Positions 25,728 to 33,800 of a DNA stretch of 64,000 nucleotides are shown piece by piece. The notes beneath the pieces are model-generated. The model did not search any database and was not told the DNA's origin. It was given only the letters and a program-made list of their open reading frames with translations. This DNA comes from RH-AL1 sp965277735 (GTDB lineage Bacteria > Pseudomonadota > Alphaproteobacteria > Rhizobiales > Beijerinckiaceae): NCBI GenBank assembly GCA_965277735.1, contig CBDIDO010000002.1, positions 1,054,001 to 1,118,000 on the forward strand, in the 5' to 3' direction. The first letter of the stretch is position 1. Each line of letters opens with the position of its first letter. Both the position numbers and the translations under genes were made by a program.

Positions 25728-27110
25728 CTAGAGATAGCTCTGCGCGAGCGCCGGCTCCTCGGTGAGCGCGTGCGCCATAAACTCGATCGCGCTGCGGACG
25801 CGATCGCGCGACAGCGGGCCCCCGAGGCAGACGCGCACGTGCTCGCCCGGCTCGCCCGCGACGACGAAGGCATCGCTCGCCACGACGCCGATGCGCGTCG
25901 CGCGCATGTGACCGACGAAGGCCGAGCGCGTCCACGGCTCGGGCAACGGAAGCCAGAGATTGAAGCTTAGCGGATCGGCGCGATAGCTGCCGATGGGCAG
26001 GATGCTCGCCACCATCTTCTGGCGCGCCGCCGTCTCGGTCCGGATGAAGCGCAAAATCATGTCGGCGGTGCCGTCTTCGATCCAGCGTGTCGCCAGCGCC
26101 ACGGTAAACGGCGAGGCCATGACGTTCGCCGCGCGCAACGCCGCCGAAAAGGGCCAGCCGGACTTGGCGTCGGGCACCACGACGTAGGCCGCACGCAGGC
26201 CCGCGCCGATGCATTTGGCGAGGCCGGCGATATGCCAGGTGAGATCGGGCGCCATCGCCGCGAGCGGATGGACGCCGTGGGTCGGGATGAAGCCGTAGGC
26301 ATCGTCCTCGACGATCGGAAGCCGATAGCGCCGCGCGACCGCGACGATCGCCGCGCGGCGCTCTTCGGGAATCGTCAACGTCGTCGGGTTCTGCAGCGTG
26401 GGATTGAGATAGATCGCTTTCGGCGCGCGCGTCTCGCAGGCATGCGCCAAGGCGTCGGGATCGATGCCGTCGCGATCCATCGGCAGGCCGACGAGCTCGA
26501 GGCCGAGTTGTGCGGCGATCGAGCGCACGCCCGGATAGGTGATCGCCTCGCAAAGCACCGTCTCGCCGGGCTTGGCGAGCAGCGACAGAATCCCGGTGAT
26601 CGCGGGATGCGCGCCGGGGACGACGAAGATACGCTCCTGCTTCGGCACCAGCGCACGACGCCCGAGCCATGCCGAGGCCGCGTCCTTGTCAGCATGCGTG
26701 CCGCCGAAGCCCTGGTAGCGCAGCAGAAAGACGAGATCGCGCGCCACCTCCGCGCAGCCGTCGCGCATGCGGCCGATGAGATCGGGATCGCTCGGCTCCG
26801 GCGGCAGGTTCATCGAGAGATCGACGATGTTCTCGCGCGCCTCGCCATCCATCGCGGCGTTACGCATCGCGCCGCGCACGAAGGTGCCCTGGCCGACCCG
26901 CGACTCGATGAGGCCGCGGCGCTGCGCCTCGACATAGCCACGCGCGACCGTCGTGAAATCGATGGCGAGTTGCGACGCCAGCTTGCGCTGCGGCGGCAGG
27001 CGATCACCGGCCGACAGCCGGCCGGACCGCACATCTTCGGCGATCAAGTCGGCGATGGCGATGTAGCGCGGCTTGTCGCTGCGCGTGAGGTCGGGGAGCC
27101 AATCGGTCAT
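25728..27110 (-). CDS. MocR-type regulator (GntR helix-turn-helix plus aminotransferase fold)
   Basis: A 460-residue regulator. Residues 10-80 are a GntR winged helix (AGDRLPPQRKLASQLAI, then GQGTFVRG). Residues about 110-450 are a fold-type I aminotransferase domain with NPT (241-243), the VEDDAYGFI strand (267-275) and the candidate PLP lysine K299 in AGLAKCIGAGLRAAY. Such proteins sense an amine or PLP-linked metabolite and do not act as enzymes. It is divergent from the nit1C cluster, with 320 bases between, and so is a good candidate to control it. It ends 13 bases from the M15 gene, tail to tail. Confidence 0.92.
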   Translation of the reverse strand: MTDWLPDLTRSDKPRYIAIADLIAEDVRSGRLSAGDRLPPQRKLASQLAIDFTTVARGYVEAQRRGLIESRVGQGTFVRGAMRNAAMDGEARENIVDLSMNLPPEPSDPDLIGRMRDGCAEVARDLVFLLRYQGFGGTHADKDAASAWLGRRALVPKQERIFVVPGAHPAITGILSLLAKPGETVLCEAITYPGVRSIAAQLGLELVGLPMDRDGIDPDALAHACETRAPKAIYLNPTLQNPTTLTIPEERRAAIVAVARRYRLPIVEDDAYGFIPTHGVHPLAAMAPDLTWHIAGLAKCIGAGLRAAYVVVPDAKSGWPFSAALRAANVMASPFTVALATRWIEDGTADMILRFIRTETAARQKMVASILPIGSYRADPLSFNLWLPLPEPWTRSAFVGHMRATRIGVVASDAFVVAGEPGEHVRVCLGGPLSRDRVRSAIEFMAHALTEEPALAQSYL

Positions 27111-27430
27111 GGGTGTTTGCGGCGATACGCGAGCAAGAAGCGATCCATCAAATTGATTGCATCAAAGACCAGTCAATCCCGATCGACCAGAGGGCGAACT
27201 TCACCGGCACAGAGGAGAGCCTCCACATAAATGGTCAGCGATCAACCGTTTTGCACAATCGGTCATCGCAGTGGCGATTTATCGTGCCGCCGCGATTGAA
27301 TGGAGAATTGATAGCACAAAACCTCGCTCCCTTGCGGGATGCCGCGCCCCTGGGGCTTGGCACATCGATTGCGTTGCGGCCCTCATCCCCGCGTCGCGTC
27401 GGGGGCAGAAACGTCACCGAGGAGTCAGCG
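27111..27430. promoter_or_regulatory. Divergent control region between mocR and nitB
   Basis: A 320-base region without a gene. It holds a perfect dyad ATCAA-A-TTGAT at 27147-27157, about 37 bases before the regulator start and followed by another ATCAAA, which is a candidate autoregulatory operator. A sigma-54 promoter lies at its right end (separate entry). Between them are half-sites such as TTTTGCAC near 27251 that might serve an enhancer-binding protein, but I could not build a convincing NtrC-type dyad. In-frame codons upstream of nitB do not look coding. Confidence 0.6.
27357..27373 (+). promoter_or_regulatory. Sigma-54 (RpoN) promoter of the nit1C operon
   Basis: TTGGCAC-N5-TTGC is an exact match to the -24/-12 consensus: TGGCAC at 27358-27363 and TTGC at 27369-27372. 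Transcription would start near 27384, giving a leader of about 47 bases to the nitB ATG, which has a GAGGAG ribosome binding site. Sigma-54 control fits nitrogen-limited expression, and the Pseudomonas nit1C cluster is driven by a sigma-54-dependent activator, NitA. No such activator gene is in this window. Confidence 0.8.
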
Positions 27431-27913
27431 ATGCCCGCCGTAACAATGCCCGCGCATAAAAAAGGTGATCACCTCGTCGACTACGAGGACAAGAAGTTTG
27501 AAGACGTAAAGGCAATGCCGGGCGAAAAAGCCCTCGTCACCTTCCACACCGTCGCGTTCGAAGGCTCGATCGGCCTCGTCAATCTGCTCCAGGCCACGCG
27601 CATCCAACGCAAGGGCTTCGAGACGAGCGTGCTGCTCTACGGCCCCGGCGTTTCACTCGGTGTCCAGCGCGGCTTCCCGACGCTTGGCGACGAGGCGTTC
27701 CCCGGCCATCTCGCCATGAACAAGCAGGTCGAGAAGTTCATGTCGGAAGGCGGCAAGGTATATTGCTGCCGCTTCGCCCTGCAGGCGCTCATGGGTCACG
27801 GCGAGCCGTCGCTGATCCCCGGCGTCATCCCGATCAGCCCGCTCGACGTGCTCGACATCATCCTCCTGCATCGGCGCGCCAACGCCTTCATCCTGAACAC
27901 CTGGACGCTCTGA
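27431..27913 (+). CDS. nitB: NitB, MSMEG_0572/Sll0783-family nitrogen-starvation protein
   Basis: A 160-residue protein of the DsrE-like MSMEG_0572/Sll0783 family, always found with the nit1C nitrilase. Seen are LVTFHTVAFEGSIGLVNLL, the loop VLLYGPGVSLGVQRGFP, GGKVYCCRFALQAL with paired cysteines, and GVIPISPLDVLDIILLH. Its chemical role is not known; the DsrE-type fold suggests small-molecule or sulfur handling. The start is the ATG at 27431 behind GAGGAG. A longer in-frame reading exists but crosses the sigma-54 promoter. It heads the cluster. Confidence 0.9.
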   Translation: MPAVTMPAHKKGDHLVDYEDKKFEDVKAMPGEKALVTFHTVAFEGSIGLVNLLQATRIQRKGFETSVLLYGPGVSLGVQRGFPTLGDEAFPGHLAMNKQVEKFMSEGGKVYCCRFALQALMGHGEPSLIPGVIPISPLDVLDIILLHRRANAFILNTWTL

Positions 27914-27945
27914 GGATCGACCTCACCGCTCTGATATCGCCGCGC

Positions 27946-27972
27946 GGCGCCCGGCCCATCCTGCCGGGCGCC
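27946..27972 (+). other. Intercistronic hairpin between nitB and nitC
   Basis: A perfect 10-bp inverted repeat, GGCGCCCGGC and GCCGGGCGCC, around a 7-base loop, lies in the 85-base gap between nitB and the nitrilase gene. No T-run follows, so it is not a standard intrinsic terminator. It more likely shields or processes the message and sets unequal levels of the two products. It ends about 13 bases before the nitC ribosome binding site. Confidence 0.7.
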
Positions 27973-27998
27973 CGCACCTCATTCGAAGGAAATCCGTG

Positions 27999-29018
27999 AT
28001 GGACAAGCGAAGTGTTCGCGTTGCCGCCGCGCAGATCTCGCCCATTCTCGATCGCCCGGGCGGCACGCTCGAGAAGGTCCTGAACGCGATCGACGAGGCC
28101 GCGGGCAAGGGCGTGGGCTTCATGGTCTTCCCCGAGACCTTCCTGCCCTACTACCCGTATTTCTCCTTCGTCGAGCCGCCGGTGTCGATCGGCCCCGCGC
28201 ATCTCAAGCTCTACGAGGAATCCGTCGTCGTGCCCGGCCCGGTGACGCAGGCGCTCGCCGCCGCCGCCAAGAAGCACGCGATGGTGCTGGTGATGGGCGT
28301 CAACGAGCGCGACGGCGGCACGCTGTACAACGCGCAGCTCGTCTTCGATGCCGACGGCTCGTTGGCTCTCAAACGGCGCAAGATCACGCCGACCTACCAC
28401 GAGCGGATGATCTGGGGCATGGGCGACGGTGCCGGGCTCAAGGTCGTCGACACCGCCGTCGGCCGCGTCGGCGCGCTGGCCTGCTGGGAGCATTACAATC
28501 CGCTCGCGCGCTACACGTTGATGGCGCAGGGCGAGGAGATCCACGCCGCGCAATTCCCGGGCTCGCTGGTCGGGCAGATCTTCGCCGACCAGATGGAGGT
28601 GACGATCCGCCACCACGCGCTCGAATCCGGCTGCTTCGTCGTCAACGCCACCGGTTGGCTCTCTGACGAGCAGATCGCCGCGATCCAGCCGGACGAGAAG
28701 ATGCAGAAGGGCCTGCGCGGCGGCAATTGCACCGCGATCGTCTCGCCGGAAGGCAAGCACGTCGTACCGCCCATGACCGAAGGCGAAGGCCTGCTTATCG
28801 GCGATTGCGACATGGCGCTGATCATGAAGCGCAAGCGCATGATGGATTCGATCGGCCATTACGCACGGCCGGAGCTGTTGCAGCTCCACGTCGACGCGCG
28901 GCCGGCCACCGCGATGGTGCAGCATTTCGGCGACCGCCCGACGAAGCCGATGACGGCCTCGCCGCAGCCGATCATGCCGCCCGCGCCCCGCCTGCCCGCC
29001 AAGGACGAAGCCGCATGA
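27999..29018 (+). CDS. nitC: Nit1C-type nitrilase (NitC)
   Basis: A 339-residue carbon-nitrogen hydrolase of the nitrilase branch. The catalytic set is complete: E46 in VFPETFLP, K128 in RRKITPTYHER and C162 in ALACWEHYNP. It should turn nitriles R-CN directly into acid plus ammonia through a thioimidate on the cysteine. Its homologues in nit1C clusters are needed for growth on cyanide in Pseudomonas pseudoalcaligenes, where the in vivo substrate is thought to be a nitrile formed from cyanide. The ATG at 27999 is preceded by GAAGGA; a GTG directly before it is less likely. Confidence 0.93.
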   Translation: MDKRSVRVAAAQISPILDRPGGTLEKVLNAIDEAAGKGVGFMVFPETFLPYYPYFSFVEPPVSIGPAHLKLYEESVVVPGPVTQALAAAAKKHAMVLVMGVNERDGGTLYNAQLVFDADGSLALKRRKITPTYHERMIWGMGDGAGLKVVDTAVGRVGALACWEHYNPLARYTLMAQGEEIHAAQFPGSLVGQIFADQMEVTIRHHALESGCFVVNATGWLSDEQIAAIQPDEKMQKGLRGGNCTAIVSPEGKHVVPPMTEGEGLLIGDCDMALIMKRKRMMDSIGHYARPELLQLHVDARPATAMVQHFGDRPTKPMTASPQPIMPPAPRLPAKDEAA

Positions 29019-29028
29019 GGCCCCGCGC

Positions 29029-30219
29029 ATGAGCCACCTCTCCACCGAGCAGCTGATCAACGAGCTCCAGTCCTTCGGCATCCGTCTCGCCGACCGGAAG
29101 GTCGGCGCGCAAAGCCGTCGCGGCGGCGCCGGCCCGTCGGACCACAAGGCGGTGACGATCAACGGCCGCACGGTGATGGTGCCGATCCACACCGCCGCCT
29201 CCGCCGAATCCCCCTATGAGTCGCGCCGCCCCGATCCGGATGGCTTCAGCGTCATCGAGCGCGACGGCATCTACGTCGGGCGCATGTCGTTCCCGAACCA
29301 GCCGCGCTTCTACGGCCTGCAGACATTCGACGGCATCCCCTACTCGAAGATCGCCGTGCTGCACTCGAAGGACGTGCTGGCGACGACCGTGCTGCAGACC
29401 TGCATCCGCTACCAGAGCCGTACCAAGACCTGTCAGTTCTGCGCGATCGGCCAGTCGCTCGCGGCCGGCCGCACCGTCGCGCACAAGACGCCGGAGCAGC
29501 TCGCCGAGGTGGCGCGAGCCGCGGTCCTCCTCGACGGCGTCAAGCACATGGTGATGACGACAGGCACGCCGAACGCCACCGACCGCGGCGCCGCCGTGCT
29601 CTGCGAGAGCGCCTTCGCGGTGAAGGCCTCCGTCGACCTGCCGATCCAGGCGCAATGCGAGCCGCCGGATTCCGATCGCTGGTTCGAGCGCATGCGCGCC
29701 TCTGGTATCGACTCGCTCGGCATGCACATCGAGGCGGTGACGCCGGCGATCCGCGAGCAGATCATGCCGGGCAAGGCGAGCGTGCCGCTCGAGCGCTACA
29801 TGAAGGCGTTCGAGGCGGCCGTGCCGGTGTTCGGCCGCGGCCAGGTGTCGACCTACATCCTCGCCGGGCTCGGCGACACGCCGCAGGCGATCCTCGAGAT
29901 GGCACAGGCGCTCATCGCGCGCGGCGTCTATCCGTTCGTCGTGCCATTCATCCCGATCTCCGGCACGCCGCTGGAAGACCATCCGTCGCCGCCGCCCGCC
30001 TTCATGCACGAGATCCTGGCGCCGCTCGCCGGCATGTTACGCGAGGCCGGGATGCGCTCCGACACGGTGAAGGCCGGCTGCGCGAAGTGCGGCGCCTGCT
30101 CGGCGCTCTCGTCCTACGAGAAGGCAGGTGATTCCGCCGTCGGGCAGCCCGAGCCGATCTCGTCGATGCCGTTCGTGGTGCCGATCATCGATCTCGTGCT
30201 GGAGGGCGTGCGCGCATGA
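29029..30219 (+). CDS. nitD: NitD, MSMEG_0568-family radical SAM protein
   Basis: A 396-residue radical SAM protein. The iron-sulfur cysteines appear as C125-x9-C135-x2-C138 (ending KTCQFCAIG), so the first spacing differs from the usual CxxxCxxC. A second group, C351-x2-C354-x2-C357 (CAKCGAC), could hold an auxiliary cluster. The middle has MVMTTGTPN and PIQAQCEPPD, typical of the family. It is encoded in every nit1C cluster; the reaction is unknown. It lies 10 bases after nitC and overlaps nitE (ATGA). Confidence 0.92.
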   Translation: MSHLSTEQLINELQSFGIRLADRKVGAQSRRGGAGPSDHKAVTINGRTVMVPIHTAASAESPYESRRPDPDGFSVIERDGIYVGRMSFPNQPRFYGLQTFDGIPYSKIAVLHSKDVLATTVLQTCIRYQSRTKTCQFCAIGQSLAAGRTVAHKTPEQLAEVARAAVLLDGVKHMVMTTGTPNATDRGAAVLCESAFAVKASVDLPIQAQCEPPDSDRWFERMRASGIDSLGMHIEAVTPAIREQIMPGKASVPLERYMKAFEAAVPVFGRGQVSTYILAGLGDTPQAILEMAQALIARGVYPFVVPFIPISGTPLEDHPSPPPAFMHEILAPLAGMLREAGMRSDTVKAGCAKCGACSALSSYEKAGDSAVGQPEPISSMPFVVPIIDLVLEGVRA

Positions 30220-30761
30220 TCTCCGACGCGTTCAGCCCGTTCGCGGCCTGCCACTTCCGGATCAAATACGCGACCGAGCGCTGGGAGCTTGAGGGCGCGG
30301 CCGCGCTGCGCCGCCAGGTGTTCTGCGACGAGCAGAAGATCTTCGAGCACGACGATCGCGACGAGACCGACGCTACCGCGATCCATCTCGTTGCGCTGTC
30401 GACGATGGCGGTGCTCGCCGACGAGGTCGTCGGCACGGTGCGCATCCACCAGAACGAGCCTGGCATCTGGGTCGGCTCACGCCTTGCCGTCGATCGCCGC
30501 TACCGCCGCGTCGGCGCTCTGGGGGCGGCGCTGATCCGACTCGCGGTGTGCTCGGCCAACTCGATCGGCTGCACGCGGTTCTACGGCAATATCCAGGCGG
30601 GAAACGAGCTGCTGTTCCGCCGTCTGAACTGGGACCGCGTCGCCGAGATCGACCTGCACGGGCAGCCTCACGTCCTCATGCAGGCCGACCTCGCCGCCTA
30701 TCCGCCACTCGCCAATGCGCCCGAAGGCTTCCACGCGCTCGCGATGAGGGCCGCGGCATGA
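30216..30761 (+). CDS. nitE: NitE, GNAT-family acyltransferase of the nit1C cluster
   Basis: A 181-residue GNAT-fold protein (MSMEG_0567/Sll0786-like N-terminal type). Visible are RIKYATERWELEGAAALRR, the strand VVGTVRIHQNEPGIWVGSRLAV and the acetyl-CoA loop region RYRRVGALGAALIRLAV, a loose version of the R-x-x-G-x-A motif. It probably acylates an amine made or used by its neighbours; the substrate is unknown. Both ends overlap the adjacent genes by four bases, so it is tightly coupled to nitD and nitF. Confidence 0.88.
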   Translation: MISDAFSPFAACHFRIKYATERWELEGAAALRRQVFCDEQKIFEHDDRDETDATAIHLVALSTMAVLADEVVGTVRIHQNEPGIWVGSRLAVDRRYRRVGALGAALIRLAVCSANSIGCTRFYGNIQAGNELLFRRLNWDRVAEIDLHGQPHVLMQADLAAYPPLANAPEGFHALAMRAAA

Positions 30762-31729
30762 CGAGCCTCACCGCGATCGCCGAGCGCGTGCGCGACGCCC
30801 GCGGCATGGCACACAAGACCGACATCGCTGTCGCCGTCGCCGATCTCGGCCTCGGCGACAGCGCGATCCCCGTCGGCGACGATTGCGCCGCGATCCCCGA
30901 TGGCGACGGCTGGCTGCTGTTCGCGATCGAAGGCTTCCTCAACGACTTCGTCGAAGCCGACCCGCGCTTCGCCGGCTATTGCGGCTTGATGGTCAACCTC
31001 TCCGACATCGCGGCGATGGGCGGCCGGCCTGTCGCCGTCGTCGACGCGATCTGGGCGCGCAGCGGCGAGACGGCCGACCCGGTGCTCGCCGGCCTGCGCG
31101 AGGCGTCGTCGATCTACGGGGTGCCGATCGTCGGCGGCCACACCAACATGCGCAGCGAGCGCGGCCAGCTGGCCGTGGCGATCCTCGGCCGCGCCAAGCG
31201 CCTCATCACCAGCTTCGATGCGAGGGACGGCGACGTCCTCGTCGCCGCAATGGACCTGCGCGGCGGCTTCCGCGGCGCAGGCCTCAACTGGGATGCCGCC
31301 ACCGGCGCCCCGCCGGCAAGGCTGCGCGGCGATCTCGAGATCCTGCCAGAGCTCGCCGAAACCGGGCTCGTCGCGGCGGGCAAGGACATCTCGATGGCGG
31401 GCCTCGTCGGCACGACGATGATGCTGCTCGAATCCTCCGGGCGCGGCGGTCGCATCGAGATCGACGCGGTGCCCTGCCCCCCCGATATCGATCTCGCCAA
31501 GATGCTTCTCGCCTTCCCGAGCTTCGGCTTCGTGCTGTCGGTCGCGCCCGAGAAGGTCGGCGCCGTGCTGGCCCGCTTCGCCGCGCGCGACATCGCCTGC
31601 GCGGCGATCGGCACGGTCGACTCCTCGCAGACGATGCGCCTGTGGCGCGACGGCGAGGAGGTCGAGGTTTGGGACTTTTCCCACCCGTTCATCGGCTGCG
31701 CGATTCCGGCGTTGGCGGGAGCGTCCTGA
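30758..31729 (+). CDS. nitF: NitF, AIR synthase-related (PurM/HypE/ThiL fold) protein
   Basis: A 323-residue Sll0787-family protein of the PurM superfamily. The ATP-binding opening IPVGDDCAAIP matches the GDDA-type motif of ThiL and SelD, followed by LMVNLSDIAAMGGRPVAVVD and IVGGHTNMRSE. The C-terminal half has KDISMAGLVGTTMMLLESS. Members activate carboxamides or phosphorylate small molecules with ATP; here the substrate is unknown. It overlaps both nitE and nitG start-to-stop. Confidence 0.9.
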   Translation: MTSLTAIAERVRDARGMAHKTDIAVAVADLGLGDSAIPVGDDCAAIPDGDGWLLFAIEGFLNDFVEADPRFAGYCGLMVNLSDIAAMGGRPVAVVDAIWARSGETADPVLAGLREASSIYGVPIVGGHTNMRSERGQLAVAILGRAKRLITSFDARDGDVLVAAMDLRGGFRGAGLNWDAATGAPPARLRGDLEILPELAETGLVAAGKDISMAGLVGTTMMLLESSGRGGRIEIDAVPCPPDIDLAKMLLAFPSFGFVLSVAPEKVGAVLARFAARDIACAAIGTVDSSQTMRLWRDGEEVEVWDFSHPFIGCAIPALAGAS

Positions 31730-32016
31730 TGCCTGTCATGCTGTTCAAGGCGCGCTGGCCGGATGGCACGGTCGAGACGCATTATTCGCCGTCGACGGTG
31801 ATCCAGGACTTCTTCGAGGTCGGCCGCAGCTACGCGCTCGCCGACTTCCTCGACAAGTGCCGCAAGGGTCTTCATGCCGCCAGCGCACGCGTGGCCTCCG
31901 TCTACGGCGGCGCGGGATGCTCGCGCGCGATGGCGCAGCTCGCCGCGATCGAGGCCAAGGCCGAGCGCGAGGCAGACAAGGCAGCGCCGGTACGCATCGA
32001 AGGGTTCGTCACGTGA
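31729..32016 (+). CDS. nitG: NitG, MSMEG_0570-family small protein
   Basis: A 95-residue protein found only in nit1C clusters. Features are LFKARWPDGTVETHYSPSTV and the later SYALADFLDKCRKGLHAASARV with one cysteine, then YGGAGCSRAMAQL. No enzyme signature can be seen; it may be a subunit or carrier for the larger neighbours. The ATG overlaps the nitF stop (TGATG), and nitH follows after 18 bases. Confidence 0.88.
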   Translation: MPVMLFKARWPDGTVETHYSPSTVIQDFFEVGRSYALADFLDKCRKGLHAASARVASVYGGAGCSRAMAQLAAIEAKAEREADKAAPVRIEGFVT

Positions 32017-32034
32017 TCATCGGGAGCACGCGCC

Positions 32035-33372
32035 ATGGTGGATGAGATCACAATCGGCCAAGCCAACCTCGACAGCGCCGAGAGCATCCTCGTCGACACG
32101 CCGAGCCGCGGCCACCTGCCCGTCGTCATCGTCGGCGGCGGTCAGGCCGGGCTCTGCACGAGCTGGTTCTTGAAGCAGAAGGGCATCGCCCATGTCGTGC
32201 TCGAGAAGAACAGCATCGGCTTCTCGTGGCGCGAGGAGCGCTGGGACACGTTCTGCCTGGTGACGCCGAACTGGCAGTGCACCCTGCCGGACTTCCCCTA
32301 CCAGGGCGACGACCCCGACGGCTTCATGGTGAAGGACCAGATCGTCGAGTACCTCGAGGGCTTCGCGCGCAAGGTCGACGCGCCGATCCACGAGGGCGTC
32401 ACCGTCACCAAGATCACCCGCTCGCCCGACGGCAAGTTCGTCGTCAAGACGACGATGGGGGATTGGACCACCGACCACGTCGTGATGGCGATCTCGGGCT
32501 ATCACCTGCCGTCGATCCCGCGCGTCGGCGAGCGCTTCCCGCTCGACCTCTACCAGATCCATTCGCAGGCCTATCGCAACCCGCAGCAGCTGCCCGAGGG
32601 CGAGGTGCTGATCGTCGGCACCGGCCAGTCGGGCTGCCAGCTCGCCGAGGATCTGCATCTCGCAGGGCGCAAGGTGCATGTCGCCGTCGGCAGCGCGCCG
32701 CGCTCGCCGCGCCAGTATCGCGGCAAGGACACGATCCGCTGGCTCTACGACATGGGCTATTACGACATGACGGTGGACAGCCACCCGCTCGGTGTCGAGG
32801 TTCGTAAGAAGGCCAACCATTATTTCACCGGCCGCGGCGGCGGTCACGAGATCGACCTGCGCCAGTTCGCGGCCGAGGGCGTCAAGCTCTACGGCATGCT
32901 CGACAAGGTCGACGGCGACATCGTCACCTTCAAGCCCGACCTCGCGAAAAACCTCGAGTCGGCGGACAAAGTCTATCTGCGCATCCGCAAGATGATCGAT
33001 GATTACATCGAGAAGACCGGCATCGATGCGCCGGCGGCCGAGCCCTACACGCCGCCGTGGACCGTCGAGCAGGAACCGACGCATCTCAGCCTCAAGGACT
33101 CGAACATCAAGGCGGTGATCTGGTCGACGGGCTTCCGCGCCGATTTCTCGATGGTCCAGATTCCGGTCTTCGACGGCGCGGGCTATCCCGGCCACCATCG
33201 CGGCATTACCACGGTGCCGGGGCTCTATTTCCTCGGGCTCGGCTGGCTGTGGACTTGGGGCTCGGGCCGTTTTTCCGGCATCGCGCAGGATTCCGAGCAC
33301 GTGGTAGAGGATATCGCGCGCCGGTTCTGGTCGCTAGATCTCTCTCAGGCGCCGCAGCAGAAGGTGGCCTGA
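32035..33372 (+). CDS. nitH: NitH, MSMEG_0569-family flavin-dependent oxidoreductase
   Basis: A 445-residue flavoprotein related to flavin monooxygenases and TrkA/CzcO-type enzymes. The FAD site is VVIVGGGQAGLCTSWFL near residues 29-45 and the NADPH site is VLIVGTGQSGCQLAEDL. Between them are GFSWREERWDTFCLVTPNWQ and ISGYHLPSIPR, and the C-terminus has VIWSTGFRADFSM. In other nit1C clusters it is essential for cyanide growth, perhaps oxidising a nitrile precursor. It is the last gene of the operon; no clear terminator follows before the convergent small gene. Confidence 0.92.
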   Translation: MVDEITIGQANLDSAESILVDTPSRGHLPVVIVGGGQAGLCTSWFLKQKGIAHVVLEKNSIGFSWREERWDTFCLVTPNWQCTLPDFPYQGDDPDGFMVKDQIVEYLEGFARKVDAPIHEGVTVTKITRSPDGKFVVKTTMGDWTTDHVVMAISGYHLPSIPRVGERFPLDLYQIHSQAYRNPQQLPEGEVLIVGTGQSGCQLAEDLHLAGRKVHVAVGSAPRSPRQYRGKDTIRWLYDMGYYDMTVDSHPLGVEVRKKANHYFTGRGGGHEIDLRQFAAEGVKLYGMLDKVDGDIVTFKPDLAKNLESADKVYLRIRKMIDDYIEKTGIDAPAAEPYTPPWTVEQEPTHLSLKDSNIKAVIWSTGFRADFSMVQIPVFDGAGYPGHHRGITTVPGLYFLGLGWLWTWGSGRFSGIAQDSEHVVEDIARRFWSLDLSQAPQQKVA

Positions 33373-33407
33373 CCCCGCCCCCTCGGTATCCCTCAGTATC
33401 CCGTCCC

Positions 33408-33644
33408 TCAGTGGTGGGTGTCGGGCTCTTGGAACGCCAGCGAGATCGAGGCCGTGACGACGGTCTGATTGTCGGCGTCGCGCACATGCAGGATGGCGCT
33501 CAGAGACCCCGTGCCCTCGTGCTGAACGAGGTCGGCCAGGGTCTGCCTGATCTCAGAGAAGACTTGCGGCATGCCGCTGAGCTCCTGCCCCGTTTCGTCC
33601 CTTTGCAGTCGACCGTCCAACAGGTCGAAATAATAGAGCGGCAT
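33408..33644 (-). CDS. DUF6894-like small protein
   Basis: A 78-residue protein starting MPLYYFDLLDGRLQRDETG, the opening seen in a family of short rhizobial proteins of unknown function (DUF6894-type). The rest, with LADLVQHEGTGSLSAILHV and VVTASISLAFQ, fits one small alpha/beta domain. A longer reading from 33746 would add 34 residues that do not look native. About 155 bases before it hold no gene. Function unknown; such proteins are often stress- or regulator-linked in rhizobia. Confidence 0.65.
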   Translation of the reverse strand: MPLYYFDLLDGRLQRDETGQELSGMPQVFSEIRQTLADLVQHEGTGSLSAILHVRDADNQTVVTASISLAFQEPDTHH

Positions 33645-33800
33645 GGAAGCTCGAACCTCGCAACAAGAACGGCCGCGCACGACGTGCGGGCCAAACTCGC
33701 GGCTGAGGCACTCGGGCAAAACTTGTGTATCGAAAAACTTTCGCAACGGAAAGCTGTAGGGCGCACCAATTACACTTTTACGAGAGGGTGTGGCGCCGTT

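Noticed and set aside
27946..27972. Hairpin after nitB as a Rho-independent terminator
   Set aside because: There is no run of T after the stem, and the downstream genes belong to the same functional cluster with no new promoter seen.
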